This document shows, in pieces, positions 24,950 to 34,409 of a stretch of DNA of 64,000 nucleotides. Positions within the stretch are counted from its first letter, which is position 1. Each line of letters starts with the position of its first letter. The notes beneath the pieces are model-generated. The model worked only from the letters and a program-made list of their open reading frames with translations, was not told the origin of the DNA and did not search any database. Source of the stretch: Nitrososphaerota archaeon (lineage in GTDB: Archaea; Thermoproteota; Nitrososphaeria; Nitrososphaerales; CADDZS01); the NCBI GenBank assembly GCA_013288145.1, contig JABDCJ010000006.1:16964-80963 (forward strand), read 5' to 3'. The position numbers and the translations under genes are program-made.

Positions 24950-27043
24950 ATGCTCTCCGGGAGAAAGTCGAAGTTGAAACTTGCGCTAAGTCGTGGCGCG
25001 ATGGTGGGAATTGTCGTGGTTGTTATAATAGTGATCGCAGTTGGAGCTTATGCAGCTCTGGCTGGTAGCACGTCTACAGTAACCTCGTCTACGACGAGTA
25101 GTTCGTCCCAGACGACGCCCACAACGAGTGCTTCGTCACCAACGACTACGGCGAGCTCTCAGTCTTCATCGTCTTCTTCCTCTTCCGCAGTAGGTTCGAC
25201 TTCCAGCAGCAGCCAGTCTTCGTCATCCTCAAGCCAGAGTACGTCCTCTTCCTCGATTTCATCTTCGTCGTCCGCTTCTAATTCTACCGGCTCGCCATTC
25301 CACCAGCAGCTCGTTATTGATGATTGGACCTGGTTTGTGTCGGGAACTGACGCAAACGAGCTCTACATCAACTCAGAGCTCCCGTGGCCGAATTCTCTCG
25401 CTTACACAGTTTACCAGTCTCTGGTTACCGTTAACGAGACCGCACAATTCAGCAACGGAAACATCCAGTATCTTCCGGGTCTAGCAACTGGCTGGAACGT
25501 TTCGTCCGATGGCACGACTTACACCTTCAATCTGAGACAGAACGTAAAGTTCTCCACCGGAAACCCGTTCAACGCATACCAAGCATGGATGGAGCTCTAT
25601 GGTCTCTACTATCTCACTGCAAACAGCTCGACATGGATGGAATCTTACCCGCTGTTTAACATGAACTCTTCAAACTTTGGTCCAGCAACGATGGCAATGA
25701 TCAACCAATCAGGTTTGATCAATCCATCGCAGCAAGCGCTCAATGTGATGATGAATAGCTCATGGCCAATCTACGTGACTGGACCTTATACTCTGGTATT
25801 CCATCTGGCAAACCCGTTCATTTTCTTCCCGGGTGTTCTCGTTGTCTATGACGGACTAATGTTCGACACCCAGTGGTTAATGGATCACGGAGGTTTTGGA
25901 ACGCCGACCTCGTACAACTCGTACTTCAACCAGCACCCGATTCCGGGAACTGGTCCGTATGTAGTAACCCAGATTTCTGAGAACAATTTCGTCAGCTTTA
26001 CTCAAAGCCCCACATACTGGGGGGACAGCCTGACACCTACTCAGCTCGCTCTCCAGCCGCTGTGGGATCCGGGACACGCAAAGAACGTCATCGTGTATAA
26101 CAAGCCCGACGATATTGCGAGATACACCGATCTGTCAACAGGTGCTGCTCAAATATCGACGATAGAAACTCAGGACTTTAACCTGATTACGACGAATCCG
26201 CAGTATAGCTACTTTGTAAACCCCGCATGGAATGGCGAGGTCGCATTGATGGGTCTTAACGTCAATCTATATCCAACGAACATTACTGACGTAAGACTAG
26301 CCATAGTTCATGCAATCAACTATACGAATCTGTACAGCGCGGGCTATGGTCAGAACATGACGCCGTACGTGGGACCGGAGTACCCCGCTTGGAGCCAATA
26401 CTACGATCTCGGAAAGTTCAAGCCATATGATTACAACCTCACTTTGGCTATGCAGTACCTCAAGGAGGCAAATATCACAAGCATGCCTACTTTCACGTTC
26501 AGGACAGTCTCTGGCTGCGCGGTTTGTGCCTCTGCCGCTCAGATCATACAGGCAGATCTCGCCCAGATTGGAATTACCGTGAACATCGTGGTTCTTTCGT
26601 CGGGTCAGTACTATTCTGGAACATATGGAACTTTCAAGACAAACGTCGCGAACGCCCAAGCTATTGGACAGATCTCCTTCGTAAACGGTGGATTCGGCTG
26701 GGGTCCAGCAACTCTTACGCCTGCAGACTATTGGGTCACTTTCGTCAGCAACACTTCAGTCTGGGGTAACTGGGCAGGCTACTCAAACCCGATAGTGCAA
26801 AAGTGTGTCAACGCTTTCACTTCAACCGCCAATGCTAGTTTGATACAGGGCCTATGCACTGCAGCTCAAGCGCAGCTTCAAAAAGATGCGCCGTATGCCT
26901 GGATTGGAACTTTTGGTCTCTGGGGCGTCGCGGGCGGTTCACTCGCCTGGAAGTCTAGCGTGGTCAAGAGCTTCTTTGTCGACCCGGTATGGACTGGTCA
27001 GACAACAGATCCGTTCTTCAACACGGTAATCTTCGCATCGTAA
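24950..27043 (+). CDS. Membrane-anchored ABC-type solute-binding protein, family 5
   Basis: The protein has 697 residues: a short basic N-terminus, one membrane segment (about 18-38, GIVVVVIIVIAVGAYAALAG), a Ser/Thr-only linker to about residue 115, then a family 5 (peptide/nickel/oligosaccharide) binding domain. Markers are TTYTFNLRQNVKFSTGNPFN, IPGTGPYVVTQISENNFVSF and TDVRLAIVHAINYTNL. The domain should face the outside and capture peptides or sugars. No permease or ATPase genes of this type are nearby, so it must use components from elsewhere. An A/T box at 24911-24925 precedes the start by about 30 bases. Confidence 0.92.
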   Translation: MLSGRKSKLKLALSRGAMVGIVVVVIIVIAVGAYAALAGSTSTVTSSTTSSSSQTTPTTSASSPTTTASSQSSSSSSSSAVGSTSSSSQSSSSSSQSTSSSSISSSSSASNSTGSPFHQQLVIDDWTWFVSGTDANELYINSELPWPNSLAYTVYQSLVTVNETAQFSNGNIQYLPGLATGWNVSSDGTTYTFNLRQNVKFSTGNPFNAYQAWMELYGLYYLTANSSTWMESYPLFNMNSSNFGPATMAMINQSGLINPSQQALNVMMNSSWPIYVTGPYTLVFHLANPFIFFPGVLVVYDGLMFDTQWLMDHGGFGTPTSYNSYFNQHPIPGTGPYVVTQISENNFVSFTQSPTYWGDSLTPTQLALQPLWDPGHAKNVIVYNKPDDIARYTDLSTGAAQISTIETQDFNLITTNPQYSYFVNPAWNGEVALMGLNVNLYPTNITDVRLAIVHAINYTNLYSAGYGQNMTPYVGPEYPAWSQYYDLGKFKPYDYNLTLAMQYLKEANITSMPTFTFRTVSGCAVCASAAQIIQADLAQIGITVNIVVLSSGQYYSGTYGTFKTNVANAQAIGQISFVNGGFGWGPATLTPADYWVTFVSNTSVWGNWAGYSNPIVQKCVNAFTSTANASLIQGLCTAAQAQLQKDAPYAWIGTFGLWGVAGGSLAWKSSVVKSFFVDPVWTGQTTDPFFNTVIFAS

Positions 27044-27080
27044 AACGAGAATTCGCGGGCGCCTAGTTGTGCTCGCTTTC

Positions 27081-27117
27081 CCCTCCCTTTTAGAAAAGAG
27101 GGCTCTGTTCTTTTTTC
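27081..27117 (+). terminator. Hairpin and T-tract after the solute-binding protein gene
   Basis: CCCTC-CC-TTTT pairs with AAAAGAGGG around a two-base turn (about 27082-27102, with a small bulge), followed by GTTCTTTTTTC. The stem plus U-run 40 bases after the stop codon is a convincing intrinsic-type terminator. Confidence 0.55.
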
Positions 27118-27178
27118 TAACTTCTTTGTAAAAGAGATCTGATGTAGGAGCTGAGTCCGGAAATTCCGGCTCGTACAT

Positions 27179-28441
27179 TTAGGCAGCAGGTACTTTCGTC
27201 AAGTATTGCCCAAATAATTCGACGTCAAGGTTAGTTAGATTCGTCGCAGGAGCCGAATTGTCGATCGTCGCATCTGGCTGATTCAGACCGAATCCGGTGA
27301 TGACAAGCGCGACCTTCTCGTCCTTTCCCACCACCCTATCAGAAAGAAGTTTTTTCAGCGCAGCAAGAGTCGTAACAGATGACGGCTCTGCATAAATTGC
27401 CTCAACTCCGGAGAGCTCTTTGGTTGCAGAAATAATTTCTTCATCTGTAACTGTTACTGCAAGCCCATTTGTCTCTTTGAGTGAAACAAGCGCAATATCG
27501 CCGTCCGGTGCCCAATCGTCGAGAATGCTGTGAGCAATCGTCTTCGGGTTTTTGACTTTGGGAATATTTCTAGGATCCAGCTTTCTGTTGAAGGCGTCAG
27601 CAACCGGCGCGCAACCAGAAGCCTGAACTCCGACAAGACGCGGATACTTTTCGATCAGACCGAGCGTTTTGAGCTCCTTGAGCCCCTTGAAATAAGACGA
27701 AATATTGCCGCCCCCGCCGACAGGCAGTATAATCCAATCCGGTAGGCTGTTCTCGCCCTGCTCGTACATTTCAAAAACAGAGGTTTTTGCTCCCTCTTTG
27801 ACGTACGGGTTATACCTGGATGCAGCCGAGCAATTCTGCAGATTATATCGGTCGCAAACTTTGCTCGTGAATTCAAGCACGTCTCCTGTACTTGCACTAG
27901 TCAAAAACACGTTTGCCCGGTAGGCGAGCAGCTTTGCGAGCTTCGCCCGAGATATCCCTTGAAAAGCAAAGATGTAGGATTCGATCCCGCCCTTCGCTGC
28001 GTATGCGGCGACGGATGATCCGGCATTTCCGGCGGTTGCGGCAACGACTCGCCCATACCCGTCCTCGATTGCTTTTGAAATTGCAACCGCTGATTTTCTA
28101 TCCTTGAAGCTGCAGGTCGGATTGCGGGATTCGTCCTTTACGAAAAGATTGCTCATACCGAGCTCCGAGCCAATTTTCTGAATTCTGTGATAGGGCGAAG
28201 AGCCTTCCCCGAGAGATACGCAGTTCGCGGGGGACCTCAACGGTAGTAAAGGAGAATACTTCCAGATACCTTCTGCTCCTTTAATCGTAGGAAGCTTGCC
28301 TTGGTATCGCTGGCTGATTTTTCTATAGTCGTAGACGACTTCAAGAGATCCTTCGCAAGCAGGGCATCTAACCTTACCTTCCTGCGCAGTTTTCCCGCAC
28401 CATACGCAGGTCAGAGAAGTTTCAGTGGATTCAATATTCAA
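27179..28441 (-). CDS. thrC: Threonine synthase
   Basis: The protein has 420 residues. An N-terminal zinc ribbon (CVWCGKTAQEGKVRCPAC) is followed by the PLP fold II core with NPTCSFKDRKSA, where Lys binds PLP, AATAGNAGSSVAAYAAKGG, and the phosphate-binding ILPVGGGGNISS. The enzyme converts O-phosphohomoserine to threonine. The ribbon-containing form is common in archaea. The serine/glycine pattern of the cofactor loop fits threonine synthase better than cysteate synthase, although cysteate synthase is a close relative and cannot be fully excluded beside a ComA-type gene elsewhere in the window. Transcribed alone. Confidence 0.88.
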   Translation of the reverse strand: MNIESTETSLTCVWCGKTAQEGKVRCPACEGSLEVVYDYRKISQRYQGKLPTIKGAEGIWKYSPLLPLRSPANCVSLGEGSSPYHRIQKIGSELGMSNLFVKDESRNPTCSFKDRKSAVAISKAIEDGYGRVVAATAGNAGSSVAAYAAKGGIESYIFAFQGISRAKLAKLLAYRANVFLTSASTGDVLEFTSKVCDRYNLQNCSAASRYNPYVKEGAKTSVFEMYEQGENSLPDWIILPVGGGGNISSYFKGLKELKTLGLIEKYPRLVGVQASGCAPVADAFNRKLDPRNIPKVKNPKTIAHSILDDWAPDGDIALVSLKETNGLAVTVTDEEIISATKELSGVEAIYAEPSSVTTLAALKKLLSDRVVGKDEKVALVITGFGLNQPDATIDNSAPATNLTNLDVELFGQYLTKVPAA

Positions 28442-28506
28442 AAACCAGTCACGACTCCGAATATTCTGAAAAGCGGAAGATAAAGCAAACTATCTTTGTC
28501 TAATTC

Positions 28507-28524
28507 CCTTTCTCTAAAGAAAGG
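28507..28524 (-). terminator. Small hairpin downstream of mscL
   Basis: CCTTTC and GAAAGG form a six-base-pair stem around a six-base loop, 29 bases beyond the mscL stop and upstream of thrC on the same strand. It may terminate the mscL transcript; the following run is only moderately T-rich. Confidence 0.3.
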
Positions 28525-28552
28525 ATCGGAGAACGAAGTAAGGTTTTTCGAT

Positions 28553-28924
28553 CTATTTCTTTACGGTCTTGTCCTCAAGGAGTCCTGACCTTGAAAGTTG
28601 CTTGTAAGCCAGAAAAACAATGAACGCAATTATTAGGAAATTGATTATCTTCGAGATTAGATCTCCGTAAGCGAAGGTGGAGACAGTTTTGCCGTTAATC
28701 GAAGTTACATTAGCGTTTAGACTCTGAAGATTACCTGACGGCAAAAATATTCCAATGAAAGGATTGATAATATCATTGACCAACGCGGTAACCATTCCCG
28801 AGGCGGCGACTCCGATTATGAAAGCGATTGCAAGTCCGATCACCCCAAATGTCTGGAGAAAATCAATGAATTGCTGCATCAAGGACTTGTTCGTTGGTTT
28901 TTCGACTGGTTTTGCTTCTGTCAT
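28553..28924 (-). CDS. mscL: Large-conductance mechanosensitive channel
   Basis: The 123-residue protein has two membrane helices. The first starts in GVIGLAIAFIIGVAASGMVT, with the pore-lining small residues. The second is the hydrophobic stretch following YGDLISKIINFLIIAFIV. The periplasmic loop is short and Asn-rich (NANVTSINGKT). The channel opens under membrane tension to release solutes in osmotic downshock. The ATG at 28924 is preferred to the one at 28945, because a TATA-like box at 28960-28966 would start transcription near 28938. The C-terminal cytoplasmic helix is short and charged, as in archaeal members. Confidence 0.9.
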   Translation of the reverse strand: MTEAKPVEKPTNKSLMQQFIDFLQTFGVIGLAIAFIIGVAASGMVTALVNDIINPFIGIFLPSGNLQSLNANVTSINGKTVSTFAYGDLISKIINFLIIAFIVFLAYKQLSRSGLLEDKTVKK

Positions 28925-29151
28925 ATCGTGTATTGATTGTGGCACAGGATAGCCGTGTACTTAAACAAATTGCGGGTCTTCTCAATTTCAAATGCGATCT
29001 CAATTTCCCGCTTTGCTGGAGTCGAAAGTTTTTCTTGAAGCCTTGGATTTCACATCCACTAAGAATTTGTCCGTTCGCATTTATCTACGCCCTAACCAGG
29101 CCGGCTGGAAATGCATTTAGCAAGGATTAATCGATCGTTTGATTCTATATC

Positions 29152-29724
29152 TTGTCTTCGAGCGGAGCGGGAAGCGCGAGTCCGGCACTAATCACTCTCG
29201 CGATAATAATCTTGGTCGTGATTTCGCGAGTTTTCAGAAACCTGCGCGGGGTAAGAGTGAGCGAGGGAAGAACTATTTTTTACATCATTTTTTACTTCGC
29301 TTTCGGAACACTATTCATAGTACTTTCGTTTTTCGAAGGAGTATCTTACTACTATTCAATTCCCGACGTTGGCGCAGCAATTGTCGCTGCCCTTTGGGCG
29401 CATCATTTCTCGGATAAAAGAATCAAGTTCTGGAGACCCCAGGATGGCTCCGTTTGGTATAAGGGCGGCATTGTAATCTACCTGATCTACGTCGTGGCCT
29501 TGGTCGCGAGAATTGCGGTTGATATTCTCGTTATCGGCCCCTCAGCTTTCCAGTTCACGACTGCTGCAACCGTGCTATCTCAGTCCGCATTGATAGGCCA
29601 AATAGTGACCGATTTGCTGTTGGCATTCGGAATCGGTCTTTTGATAGGAAGAAACGCGCGTGTCTACCAGAGGTACAAGCTGATTATTGCGGGGAGGGAA
29701 TCAGTTCCACAAACTCCACTGTAG
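29152..29724 (+). CDS. Polytopic membrane protein of unknown function
   Basis: The 190-residue protein has about five hydrophobic segments, at roughly 10-27, 43-62, 72-88, 105-130 and 148-170, separated by short basic loops (RVFRNLRGVR, RNARVYQRYK). The pattern resembles CcdC/DUF1453-like small membrane proteins, but I cannot assign it. It begins at TTG without a Shine-Dalgarno sequence. It stands between mscL, which is divergent, and another membrane-protein gene 120 bases further on. Confidence 0.65.
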   Translation: MSSSGAGSASPALITLAIIILVVISRVFRNLRGVRVSEGRTIFYIIFYFAFGTLFIVLSFFEGVSYYYSIPDVGAAIVAALWAHHFSDKRIKFWRPQDGSVWYKGGIVIYLIYVVALVARIAVDILVIGPSAFQFTTAATVLSQSALIGQIVTDLLLAFGIGLLIGRNARVYQRYKLIIAGRESVPQTPL

Positions 29725-29845
29725 CCATTTTTCATGATGATTCGGAAGAACAATCCCATCGTGTTAGAATTTCTGAGTTGTTAGGAAGAATTTGCCCCAA
29801 AAGTTCGACCTTTCTTCCACAGAACTTATTCTATTTAGATAAGAT

Positions 29846-30475
29846 TTGAAAGTGAATCGCGCAACGCGATTCTGCTCTGACCTGATTTTGAAGTCAATCA
29901 GCCGGAAAGAAAAACTAACGTCAGAGTTTGATTGGCGAAAGCAGGGCGAGATTGTTATCCTCTTTGTCTCAGGATTCTATTTCCTATGTCTCATTGCTCT
30001 TGACTATGATCAGAATTGTACACCTTGGGATTGTGCTGCGGTCCATTCGTCTCTGATTTTTTTCCACAATTTTGATTTCAGTGTAGTGTTTCCGATCATC
30101 AACCTGTTCCCAATTCCTCTGACATTGAGACTATTCGTACCGACATTGGTACTTTTTGCCACTATGTTAGTCGCATTTTTTGAATTGAGACTAAGCCGCA
30201 GAAGAATTTACGGCGCTCTCGAGGATGCAATCGAACTAGCTCTTACCATAGTTGTCTTGTTCGAGATAGGTATCTACTATATAGACCCAGATTGGTGGCA
30301 AGTTCACTTTAGTAACCTGAGCTCGTACCCTTTCAGTTCAATTACGAATGAAGATATTGCCATATCTGCCGCGGCTATTTTGATACCAATTCTTTGCACT
30401 CACTTAATCTTTGAATTTCATCGAAAGAATCTTGGCCGTAAACTGCAGTCTCTTCTGCCAAGTTCCGTTGTCTAG
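29846..30475 (+). CDS. Hypothetical membrane protein
   Basis: The 209-residue protein starts at TTG and has an amphipathic basic N-terminus followed by four likely membrane segments (about 35-52, 75-90, 95-113 and 130-148) and a fifth near 172-190. Two cysteines in the first outer loop (QNCTPWDC) could form a disulfide outside the cell. No family is recognised. It converges on the hypothetical gene at 30524. The codon and residue use is unlike noise, and the membrane pattern supports a real gene. Confidence 0.6.
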   Translation: MKVNRATRFCSDLILKSISRKEKLTSEFDWRKQGEIVILFVSGFYFLCLIALDYDQNCTPWDCAAVHSSLIFFHNFDFSVVFPIINLFPIPLTLRLFVPTLVLFATMLVAFFELRLSRRRIYGALEDAIELALTIVVLFEIGIYYIDPDWWQVHFSNLSSYPFSSITNEDIAISAAAILIPILCTHLIFEFHRKNLGRKLQSLLPSSVV

Positions 30476-30523
30476 ATCTAAAGCTGCGATTATGTAGTAA
30501 GTAAAGTTAGAGCTTGAAATTGC

Positions 30524-31267
30524 CTACTCGAATTTGGGAATAAGCCGATTGGTGACCAGAAAATCGATCATTTTTTCAGCGGAATTCGGATCCTCGAACT
30601 TGCCTGAACTCTCCAAGAGATCTTTAAAGACACTCTTTGTAGGTTGGCCTTCCTGCTTTAGTTTCTCGAATAGTTGCATTGCAAAGAGTGACTTTTCCCG
30701 GAACTCAACCCGCTTGTGAGGTCCATTTTTCGGCTTGTAAATTACTACTCGAAAAGTCCTGCCAGGCAAGGTTGTGTTGAAACCGTCCACGTAAAAATCC
30801 AGTCCCAATGTATCGCAAAATCTAACAAGCTCTTTGAAGTCCTCCATCCACATGGCCTTTGGCTGGGAGACCATCATCAGATCGTCACTGAGTTGTTGCT
30901 CTTTCGTTTCTCTAGCGAAAAATAAGTTGTCCACTTCAAACCCCAGCGATTCCGGTCCCAGGTCTACCAAAGGAAAACCCTTGACCCGCTCCTGAGTTTC
31001 AATATGCTGTTCGAGCCAATGCGGTCGGGAATTTACTCGTTCGATCTTATCGAGCTTCTTTGCCCACAATGCGAGAAGGGTTCCGAGTTTGTGGTAGGAT
31101 TGCAGCATCAACTCCTCGCGAGATACGCCTTCCGCGTGCGCTACTGTCTCGTCTGCAAAATCGTATATTTCATGGGCAATTCGATAGACCTCACCCCTTG
31201 AAATTTCCTTTTCTTTCTCCACTTTCGCGAGATTGATTACGGTATGATGCTGGTGAGAATGGCTCAA
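30524..31267 (-). CDS. Conserved-looking cytoplasmic protein of unknown function
   Basis: The 247-residue protein has no membrane segment. It opens with a His-rich MSHSHQHH, which might bind a metal ion. A helical domain (about 20-100) follows, then a mixed alpha/beta part with RTFRVVIYKPKNGPHKRVEF, and a small C-terminal helical domain (AMQLFEKLKQEGQPTKSVFK). I do not recognise the family and see no catalytic signature. It lies 51 bases downstream of the start side of nothing obvious and 51 bases after the APC permease start region on the opposite end; co-transcription with the permease downstream of it is not possible, as the permease ends at 31319 on the same strand just upstream, so a permease-hypothetical operon is plausible. 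Confidence 0.6.
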   Translation of the reverse strand: MSHSHQHHTVINLAKVEKEKEISRGEVYRIAHEIYDFADETVAHAEGVSREELMLQSYHKLGTLLALWAKKLDKIERVNSRPHWLEQHIETQERVKGFPLVDLGPESLGFEVDNLFFARETKEQQLSDDLMMVSQPKAMWMEDFKELVRFCDTLGLDFYVDGFNTTLPGRTFRVVIYKPKNGPHKRVEFREKSLFAMQLFEKLKQEGQPTKSVFKDLLESSGKFEDPNSAEKMIDFLVTNRLIPKFE

Positions 31268-31318
31268 AGCGTCTTCCCGTTGATGAGTTGAATCTATTAT
31301 CTATTTTCCCAAATCGCG

Positions 31319-33181
31319 TTACCTAGCAGGTATTTCAATAGGCCTTGGAGCGGGTTTAGTTTTCGGTCTAAAAGCGTAATCTAGCAGTACGTTTGCGAAA
31401 AGGAAAAGGGAGCAGACTCCTAGCAGTGCAGAGAGTGCACCGGTATCGGTTGTTTGTACGCCGAGGAATTTGAATAGAAAGAATCCTTGTGAGGTGTATG
31501 GGTGCGGATACACGGCAATTAACAGTCCGACAATTCCGTCTAGTATTCCCAAAAAAAGTTGGGAACCAAGATAGCCCAGTTCGTAGACTACGTACGCAAG
31601 ATATGAGAGTACGATTCCAACAGATCCGAATACCGCAACCGACGGACTGATTAGATAGATCGTAGAACCAGCAGCAAAGCAGCTCACTCCCACGATAAGT
31701 GGAAGCAAGTCTTTTCCATTCAGAGTAGAAAATCCGTGCCCCCGTAGCCAGATGGCTGAAAGAGAAATTATACCGAGACTTATCAAAACGAGGAAATCGG
31801 TGATGTCAATCAGAAAATTCTCGTTCCCGAGAGCCAAGATCAGAATGGCTGCTAGGGTAAATACGTACGAAAGTTTGGAGAACGAACGCGGGATGAAGCC
31901 GTCATAAGCGAGCGCCTCAAGGTGCCGGGAGGCCGCTAGAAAGGCAGGGACGAAAGTTGTAATCGTTGCGATCAGGAAGACAATAGCAGTAATTAATTCC
32001 TGCCAAGGCCCGAGTGCGAGTTTTGTTACGTAAAGTGCCGGAATTGAAGATTCGTTCAGTGCGACGAGGCTTGGGTGGAGACTAAAGACAGCAACCCCGT
32101 ATAGAATGTTAATGATTGCAGCAATTACGACGCTCCCGACCATCGCCAGCCCGAGATACTTGAATTTGCTCACTCGGAAGCCTTTCTTGATCCAAGAAAT
32201 GACTGGAATGCTGGATTCTTCAAGGGCGTCATGCTCCAATGCTTGAATTTCCTGAAAACCAAAGAAAAGTAGGTAAAGATAACCCGTGTTGACTATCAGA
32301 GCAAGGGGCCAGTTTCCACCCGCAGATCCCGTCTGTGTGATCCCGGTAAGATTCCAAGAGCCAGCGTTCCCTAAAAGAACGCTCTGATAGAATAGAATTA
32401 CAACCATCACTGCGGTTAGAGCGATCTGCAAATAACCGATCATCTTTAGGAAACGGACCTCGAATAGCGCGTTCAGAACCGTCCAAGCCAGGAAAACCCC
32501 CGTGATGAGATATACTATAAGGGTAGAAGCGAATCCTGTAATCCCGAGATTTGCAAGGATACCTGGCATTAACTCGAAATCGAAAACTATGAAGACAATT
32601 TTGGAGTATGCCGCAAGTGCCGTATTTGCAACCCACATAGACAGTCGAGATACAAAATACCTTACACTCCTTCCTCCGGTTGCGGCCTTTGTGAAAGAAG
32701 GTCCTCCAACCGCATCCAATCCGAGAGTCGCAGACAGTGAATACATGTCAGCGTAGACCTTTGCCATGAGAACTGAGAGGACTGTTGCAATCACGAGAGA
32801 TCCTAGGGAAACAAACTCATACTGGACAATGTTCAGCGGGATCAGAATGAAAAGTGGAGAGCCGAGTGTTGCACCCAGTCCCACTGCCAGCATAGCGCTG
32901 AATCCGTATGTAGGATGTCCAATGGATGGCTTTCTGGGTCTCTGGAACTTAACGCGAAGCGAGTTAGGAAGAGAGGCGACCAGAGCCACGCTTGAAAGTA
33001 TAATCGCGACCACGGCCGTAATTAGAACAATGTCAACGAATCCGAAACCATTCTGACTGAGAAATAGATACTCGTTTAGGATGTAATCCACGGCTATGAA
33101 GGCCGCAACAGCGCCAACTGCCACAGCTACGTACTTGAAAAAAAGAACTGCGTTTCGAATCGAATCAACTGTGGCTCGCAT
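31319..33181 (-). CDS. APC-superfamily amino acid permease
   Basis: The 620-residue protein has about 14 membrane segments. The first helix region of the APC core reads AMLAVGLGATLGSPLFILIP, with the broken glycine-containing helix typical of substrate and ion binding. A further core helix pair appears around GYLYLLFFGFQEIQALEHD and IAAIINILYGVAVFSL. The family moves amino acids or related amines with protons. It is longer than the usual 450-500 residues because of extra C-terminal helices after about residue 500. Genes downstream on the same strand encode an unknown cytoplasmic protein. Confidence 0.85.
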   Translation of the reverse strand: MRATVDSIRNAVLFFKYVAVAVGAVAAFIAVDYILNEYLFLSQNGFGFVDIVLITAVVAIILSSVALVASLPNSLRVKFQRPRKPSIGHPTYGFSAMLAVGLGATLGSPLFILIPLNIVQYEFVSLGSLVIATVLSVLMAKVYADMYSLSATLGLDAVGGPSFTKAATGGRSVRYFVSRLSMWVANTALAAYSKIVFIVFDFELMPGILANLGITGFASTLIVYLITGVFLAWTVLNALFEVRFLKMIGYLQIALTAVMVVILFYQSVLLGNAGSWNLTGITQTGSAGGNWPLALIVNTGYLYLLFFGFQEIQALEHDALEESSIPVISWIKKGFRVSKFKYLGLAMVGSVVIAAIINILYGVAVFSLHPSLVALNESSIPALYVTKLALGPWQELITAIVFLIATITTFVPAFLAASRHLEALAYDGFIPRSFSKLSYVFTLAAILILALGNENFLIDITDFLVLISLGIISLSAIWLRGHGFSTLNGKDLLPLIVGVSCFAAGSTIYLISPSVAVFGSVGIVLSYLAYVVYELGYLGSQLFLGILDGIVGLLIAVYPHPYTSQGFFLFKFLGVQTTDTGALSALLGVCSLFLFANVLLDYAFRPKTKPAPRPIEIPAR

Positions 33182-33223
33182 GTTAACCAGTATCCGTAAT
33201 GACTATCGATTCCCTAGCTGTTT

Positions 33224-33712
33224 CTACTGATCGATCACGGCCGGCTTTGGCTCAATCGCTTTTAGGGTCTCCGCAGCGATTCTCAGATTGTAAAATGCAC
33301 CAATCAATAGTACAACTGCAATGATAAATTCCGCTGCCGGGATTATAGGGTTCGAGAGCGACTGTACAGAAATTCCATTAATAATCTGGTCAAAATATAC
33401 CTCAAGTTGTTGTTGTGAGCCCAGCCCAACAATGGAGGGGGCAAGCAACGCAAGACCTACGACTGCAAGAATGGAAGCAAGCACCATTTCCGAGAGTGCG
33501 GTAAACAATCTGGATTTGCCGCCAGCAGTCTTTTTCGACGGGTCGCTGATAATCGATACAAAGGCTGAGATTTGCTCGTCGTGGGATGAAACTATCCTCT
33601 CTCTCACAATTTCTGGAAGCGATCCTTCAGTGCCTGAAAGTAGCATGAGAGCTTTGATGTCCAGCAGGAGGCGGCTCAGCACCTCGTCCGTTGAACTAGT
33701 TCTGCTTGCCAT
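33224..33712 (-). CDS. Small membrane protein, unknown
   Basis: The protein has 162 residues from the ATG at 33712; a longer frame to 33793 encodes a basic N-terminus unlike the rest. A cytoplasmic helical domain (about 1-70, TDEVLSRLLLDIKALMLLSG) precedes two membrane helices near 78-97 and 128-145. The first helix is VLASILAVVGLALLAPS and the second FIIAVVLLIGAFYNLRI. I do not recognise the family. It lies 43 bases upstream of the permease on the same strand and may be co-transcribed as an accessory protein. Confidence 0.6.
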   Translation of the reverse strand: MASRTSSTDEVLSRLLLDIKALMLLSGTEGSLPEIVRERIVSSHDEQISAFVSIISDPSKKTAGGKSRLFTALSEMVLASILAVVGLALLAPSIVGLGSQQQLEVYFDQIINGISVQSLSNPIIPAAEFIIAVVLLIGAFYNLRIAAETLKAIEPKPAVIDQ

Positions 33713-33827
33713 TCCTTTCCTAAGGTGAAGCGAGCAGAAATATCTCTTTCGTATTCGTGATACCGTGCGAAAGCCTTCGCACGATGTCATCACGAGACAT
33801 TATTGCGATCGAAAATACGAAGGAAAT

Positions 33828-34409
33828 CTAGAGCTCGAAGTTGAGAGCCTTCAACTTGCTAATGAGTAGCTCCGCAGATTCTTGGGGAGTTCCTAGTTCC
33901 GTCTCAATTGTAATATCTGGCGATTCTGGAGCTTCATACGGATCCGATATTCCAGTCATGTTCTTGATCTCTCCCTTCCTCGCCTTTGCATAGAGACCTT
34001 TGGGATCTCTTTGCTCGCAGGCGGCAAGAGACGCTTTGACATACACCTCAACGAAATGATCGTGACCGATAATTTCGCGCGCACTCTCCCTCGAGACCCT
34101 GTAAGGCGAAATTAGAGCAGCGATTGAGATAACGCCATTCCTGGATAGCACTTTGGCCAGATATGAAACGCGTCGGTTATGCTCTTCGCGATCTTCTCTC
34201 GATAAACCCAGATCTCTGGACAATCCCTTTCGGACTTCGTCGCCGTCGAGAACTTCGACGTTGCGGCCGTACTCATCCTCTAACTTTTGCTTCAGAATTC
34301 CGGAAATTGTGGATTTCCCTGACCCCGAAAGGCCGGTCATCCAGATCGTGAAGCCACGCGGCTTTTGAGTCTTCTTGGAATGCTCGCTTACGATAACGTT
34401 AGTGGTCAT
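33828..34409 (-). CDS. cysC: Adenylylsulfate (APS) kinase
   Basis: The 193-residue protein is a full-length APS kinase, which phosphorylates APS to PAPS with ATP. The P-loop GLSGSGKSTISGILKQKL is at about 26-43, followed by VEVLDGDEVRKGLSRDLGLS with the APS-binding Asp and Arg. The lid segment reads GLYAKARKGEIKNMTGISDP. The start ATG overlaps the stop of the upstream phosphodiesterase gene by four bases (ATGA), a sign of tight coupling. It is the last gene of the sulfate-activation operon. No PAPS reductase is in the window, so the PAPS may serve sulfation. Confidence 0.95.
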   Translation of the reverse strand: MTTNVIVSEHSKKTQKPRGFTIWMTGLSGSGKSTISGILKQKLEDEYGRNVEVLDGDEVRKGLSRDLGLSREDREEHNRRVSYLAKVLSRNGVISIAALISPYRVSRESAREIIGHDHFVEVYVKASLAACEQRDPKGLYAKARKGEIKNMTGISDPYEAPESPDITIETELGTPQESAELLISKLKALNFEL